Assembly: GCA_964584325.1 (NCBI GenBank)
Contig: CAZOZP010000079.1
Location: 1-13,512 of the forward strand
Direction: 5' to 3'
DNA: 13,512 bases
Source of the DNA: CAZOZP01 sp964584325
GTDB taxonomy: Bacteria > Bacteroidota > Ignavibacteria > Ignavibacteriales > Melioribacteraceae
In this document: in pieces, positions 12,893 through 13,512 of the stretch
Layout of the letters: each line of letters opens with the position of its first letter
How positions within the stretch are numbered: the stretch's first letter is position 1
The notes under the pieces: model-generated
What the model was told of the DNA's origin: nothing
What the model saw: the letters and a program-made list of their open reading frames with translations, nothing else
Database searches by the model: none
Translations under genes and position numbers: made by a program

Positions 12893-13093
12893 TTATTTTT
12901 TATTTACAAGATAACAAAAATGTATGCCTATTGTCAAGCCAGGTTCGCACCATTTTTCATAGTGGCCTGATTGTGGTCTCATTACAGATGCTTCCAATGA
13001 ATAGAAATCTCTAATTCCATAACTGCCACCAAATTCATTTATCAATTCTCTTTGAATGAATACAATCTCATCAATTGTTAAATATTTATTCAT
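12893..13093 (-). pseudogene. doc: Doc (death-on-curing) toxin, C-terminally truncated
   Basis: The 66-codon frame starts like a Doc toxin: YLTIDEIVFIQRELINEFGG (4-23), GIRDFYSLEASVMRPQSGHYE (26-46). Doc proteins run to about 120-135 residues and continue to the Fic motif HPFxxGNKR. Here the resemblance ends at about residue 46; the tail KWCEPGLTIGIHFCYLVNKK is unrelated and ends seven bases before brnT. The catalytic motif is absent in every frame of the remaining gap, so this is a deletion and not a frameshift. Its ATG overlaps the stop of the RelB/DinJ-type antitoxin by ATGA (four bases), so the module was a coupled antitoxin-toxin pair. The foreign tail contains the brnT promoter, which places the junction at roughly 12940-12960. 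Confidence 0.85.
12908..12937 (-). promoter_or_regulatory. Sigma70-like promoter of the brnT-antitoxin pair
   Basis: On the minus strand there is a perfect TTGACA (12932-12937), an 18-base spacer, and TATCTT (12908-12913). The predicted start is near 12901, giving a leader of about 16 bases to the toxin ATG at 12885. It lies within the non-Doc tail of the truncated doc frame. Confidence 0.6.
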
Positions 13094-13353
13094 TCGGCTA
13101 GCAACTGCCCTAATTTATAATTTTTCTTTATACTCTCTTTTAATTGAGAAATTATTTCCTCATTAATATTGCCATTATTAGATTCTGCCTGTGGTAACTT
13201 TAAATCAAAAGGAAGACCTTTGTATTCTTCAATCAAACTGTAGAAAATATTAATTGCTTCGGAATGATTTATTCCTAATCGAGAAAGAATTTTGGCAACT
13301 CTCTCTTTTTTGGCTGGGTCGATCATTGCTCTTACTGTGACGGTTCTACCCAT
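13090..13353 (-). CDS. RelB/DinJ-family antitoxin
   Basis: An 87-residue antitoxin. The N-terminal half is a RelB/DinJ ribbon-helix-helix: TVTVRAMIDPAKKERVAKIL (4-23) is the strand plus first helix, and SRLGINHSEAINIFYSLIEEYKGLPFDL (24-51) gives the LGIxxSEAINxF and GLPF marks of the family. The C-terminal half (about 56-87) is charged and probably folds only on the toxin. It overlaps the truncated doc gene by ATGA. The usual DinJ partners are YafQ/RelE-type toxins, so a Doc partner is less common. With its toxin broken, the gene is an orphan. AAGAAAGG (13363-13370) precedes the ATG by nine bases. Confidence 0.85.
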   Translation of the reverse strand: MGRTVTVRAMIDPAKKERVAKILSRLGINHSEAINIFYSLIEEYKGLPFDLKLPQAESNNGNINEEIISQLKESIKKNYKLGQLLAE

Positions 13354-13390
13354 TTTGATAAACCTTTCTTAATTAAATAAACATAGTCGT

Positions 13391-13419
13391 ATTATAGCTA
13401 TATTCTATAATTTAATCAA
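13391..13419 (-). promoter_or_regulatory. Promoter of the RelB/DinJ-doc operon
   Basis: On the minus strand there is TTGATT (13414-13419), a 17-base spacer, and a perfect TATAAT (13391-13396), followed by a leader of about 30 bases with a good Shine-Dalgarno. A ten-base palindrome TATAGCTATA (13393-13402) overlaps the -10. Confidence 0.65.
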
Positions 13420-13432
13420 TACAATTTGTATT
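13418..13432. promoter_or_regulatory. Palindromic operator candidate at the -35 of the antitoxin promoter
   Basis: AATACAA and TTGTATT are perfect arms around one T and touch the -35 hexamer. This is the expected place for autorepression by a ribbon-helix-helix antitoxin. The base composition makes chance palindromes fairly likely. 13433-13512 beyond it shows nothing recognisable. Confidence 0.45.
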
Positions 13433-13512
13433 ATAATTGACATTGATCAGAGGATTTTTTTAATGCTTTTTCTATGATATGTTCGAGACAGTAAAGATTT
13501 GCTTGTTCGTCT

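Noticed and set aside
12886..12960. Frameshifted C-terminal half of Doc
   Set aside because: Only seven bases separate the stop from brnT, and no HPFxxGNKR-like sequence exists in another frame, so the half is deleted.

Overview
The window looks like a piece of an AT-rich chromosome from the Ignavibacteria/Chlorobi side of the Bacteroidota. The main pointer is a C-terminal type IX secretion (Por) sorting domain at about 8782-9042, whose QNYPNPFNP...TIEYSIP...VYDLLGQEV pattern is typical of Ignavibacteria. A GSCFA-domain protein, a WYL regulator, a FucP/GluP-type sugar porter and toxin-antitoxin modules fit that assignment. This is inference from motif style, not a database match.

Layout. 1-459 (minus) is the N-terminal part of an ABC transporter ATPase cut by the window edge. 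526-1346 is a compact mobile element: a Y1 (HUH) REP-associated transposase gene framed by two pairs of perfect palindromes in mirror order. 1510-2761 holds a WG-repeat protein and a small overlapping unknown gene. 2766-7454 is a sugar-use module: a WYL-type repressor or activator (minus) diverges from a GluP/FucP-like sugar symporter and a secreted six-hairpin glycosidase, with a large palindromic operator candidate in the gap. 7624-9042 holds a small lipoprotein whose stop codon is followed at once, in the same frame, by the C-terminal third-to-half of a GH44 endoglucanase with a T9SS tail. It has no signal peptide or proper start, so it is a decayed gene. 9084-9156 (minus) is tRNA-Gly(CCC). 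9233-10141 (minus) is a zinc-dependent histone-deacetylase-family enzyme, divergent from a GSCFA/SGNH-like protein at 10222-11208.

From about 11209 to the right edge the character changes. Four toxin/antitoxin-type transcription units all lie on the minus strand in AT-rich DNA: a class II Fic protein, a CopG-type antitoxin with a BrnT-like toxin, a truncated Doc toxin, and a RelB/DinJ-type antitoxin. The left border of this island carries a partial copy of the outer repeat of the 526-1346 transposase element. The Fic gene and the CopG/BrnT pair are separated by a GC-richer block (12125-12325) with near-direct repeats and weak attC-like features, which raises the possibility of an integron-cassette-like or otherwise recombining origin.

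How the genes fit together: the 2766-9042 stretch reads as glycan degradation plus monosaccharide uptake under one sugar-responsive regulator, with the GH44 gene already lost by deletion. The right end reads as an accumulation site for defence or stress modules, with one toxin already broken. I do not see a clearly new multi-gene system. The most unusual points are the transposase/palindrome element with its remote partial copy, the stop-codon-abutting GH44 remnant, the Doc remnant whose end carries the brnT promoter, and the GC-rich repeat block.
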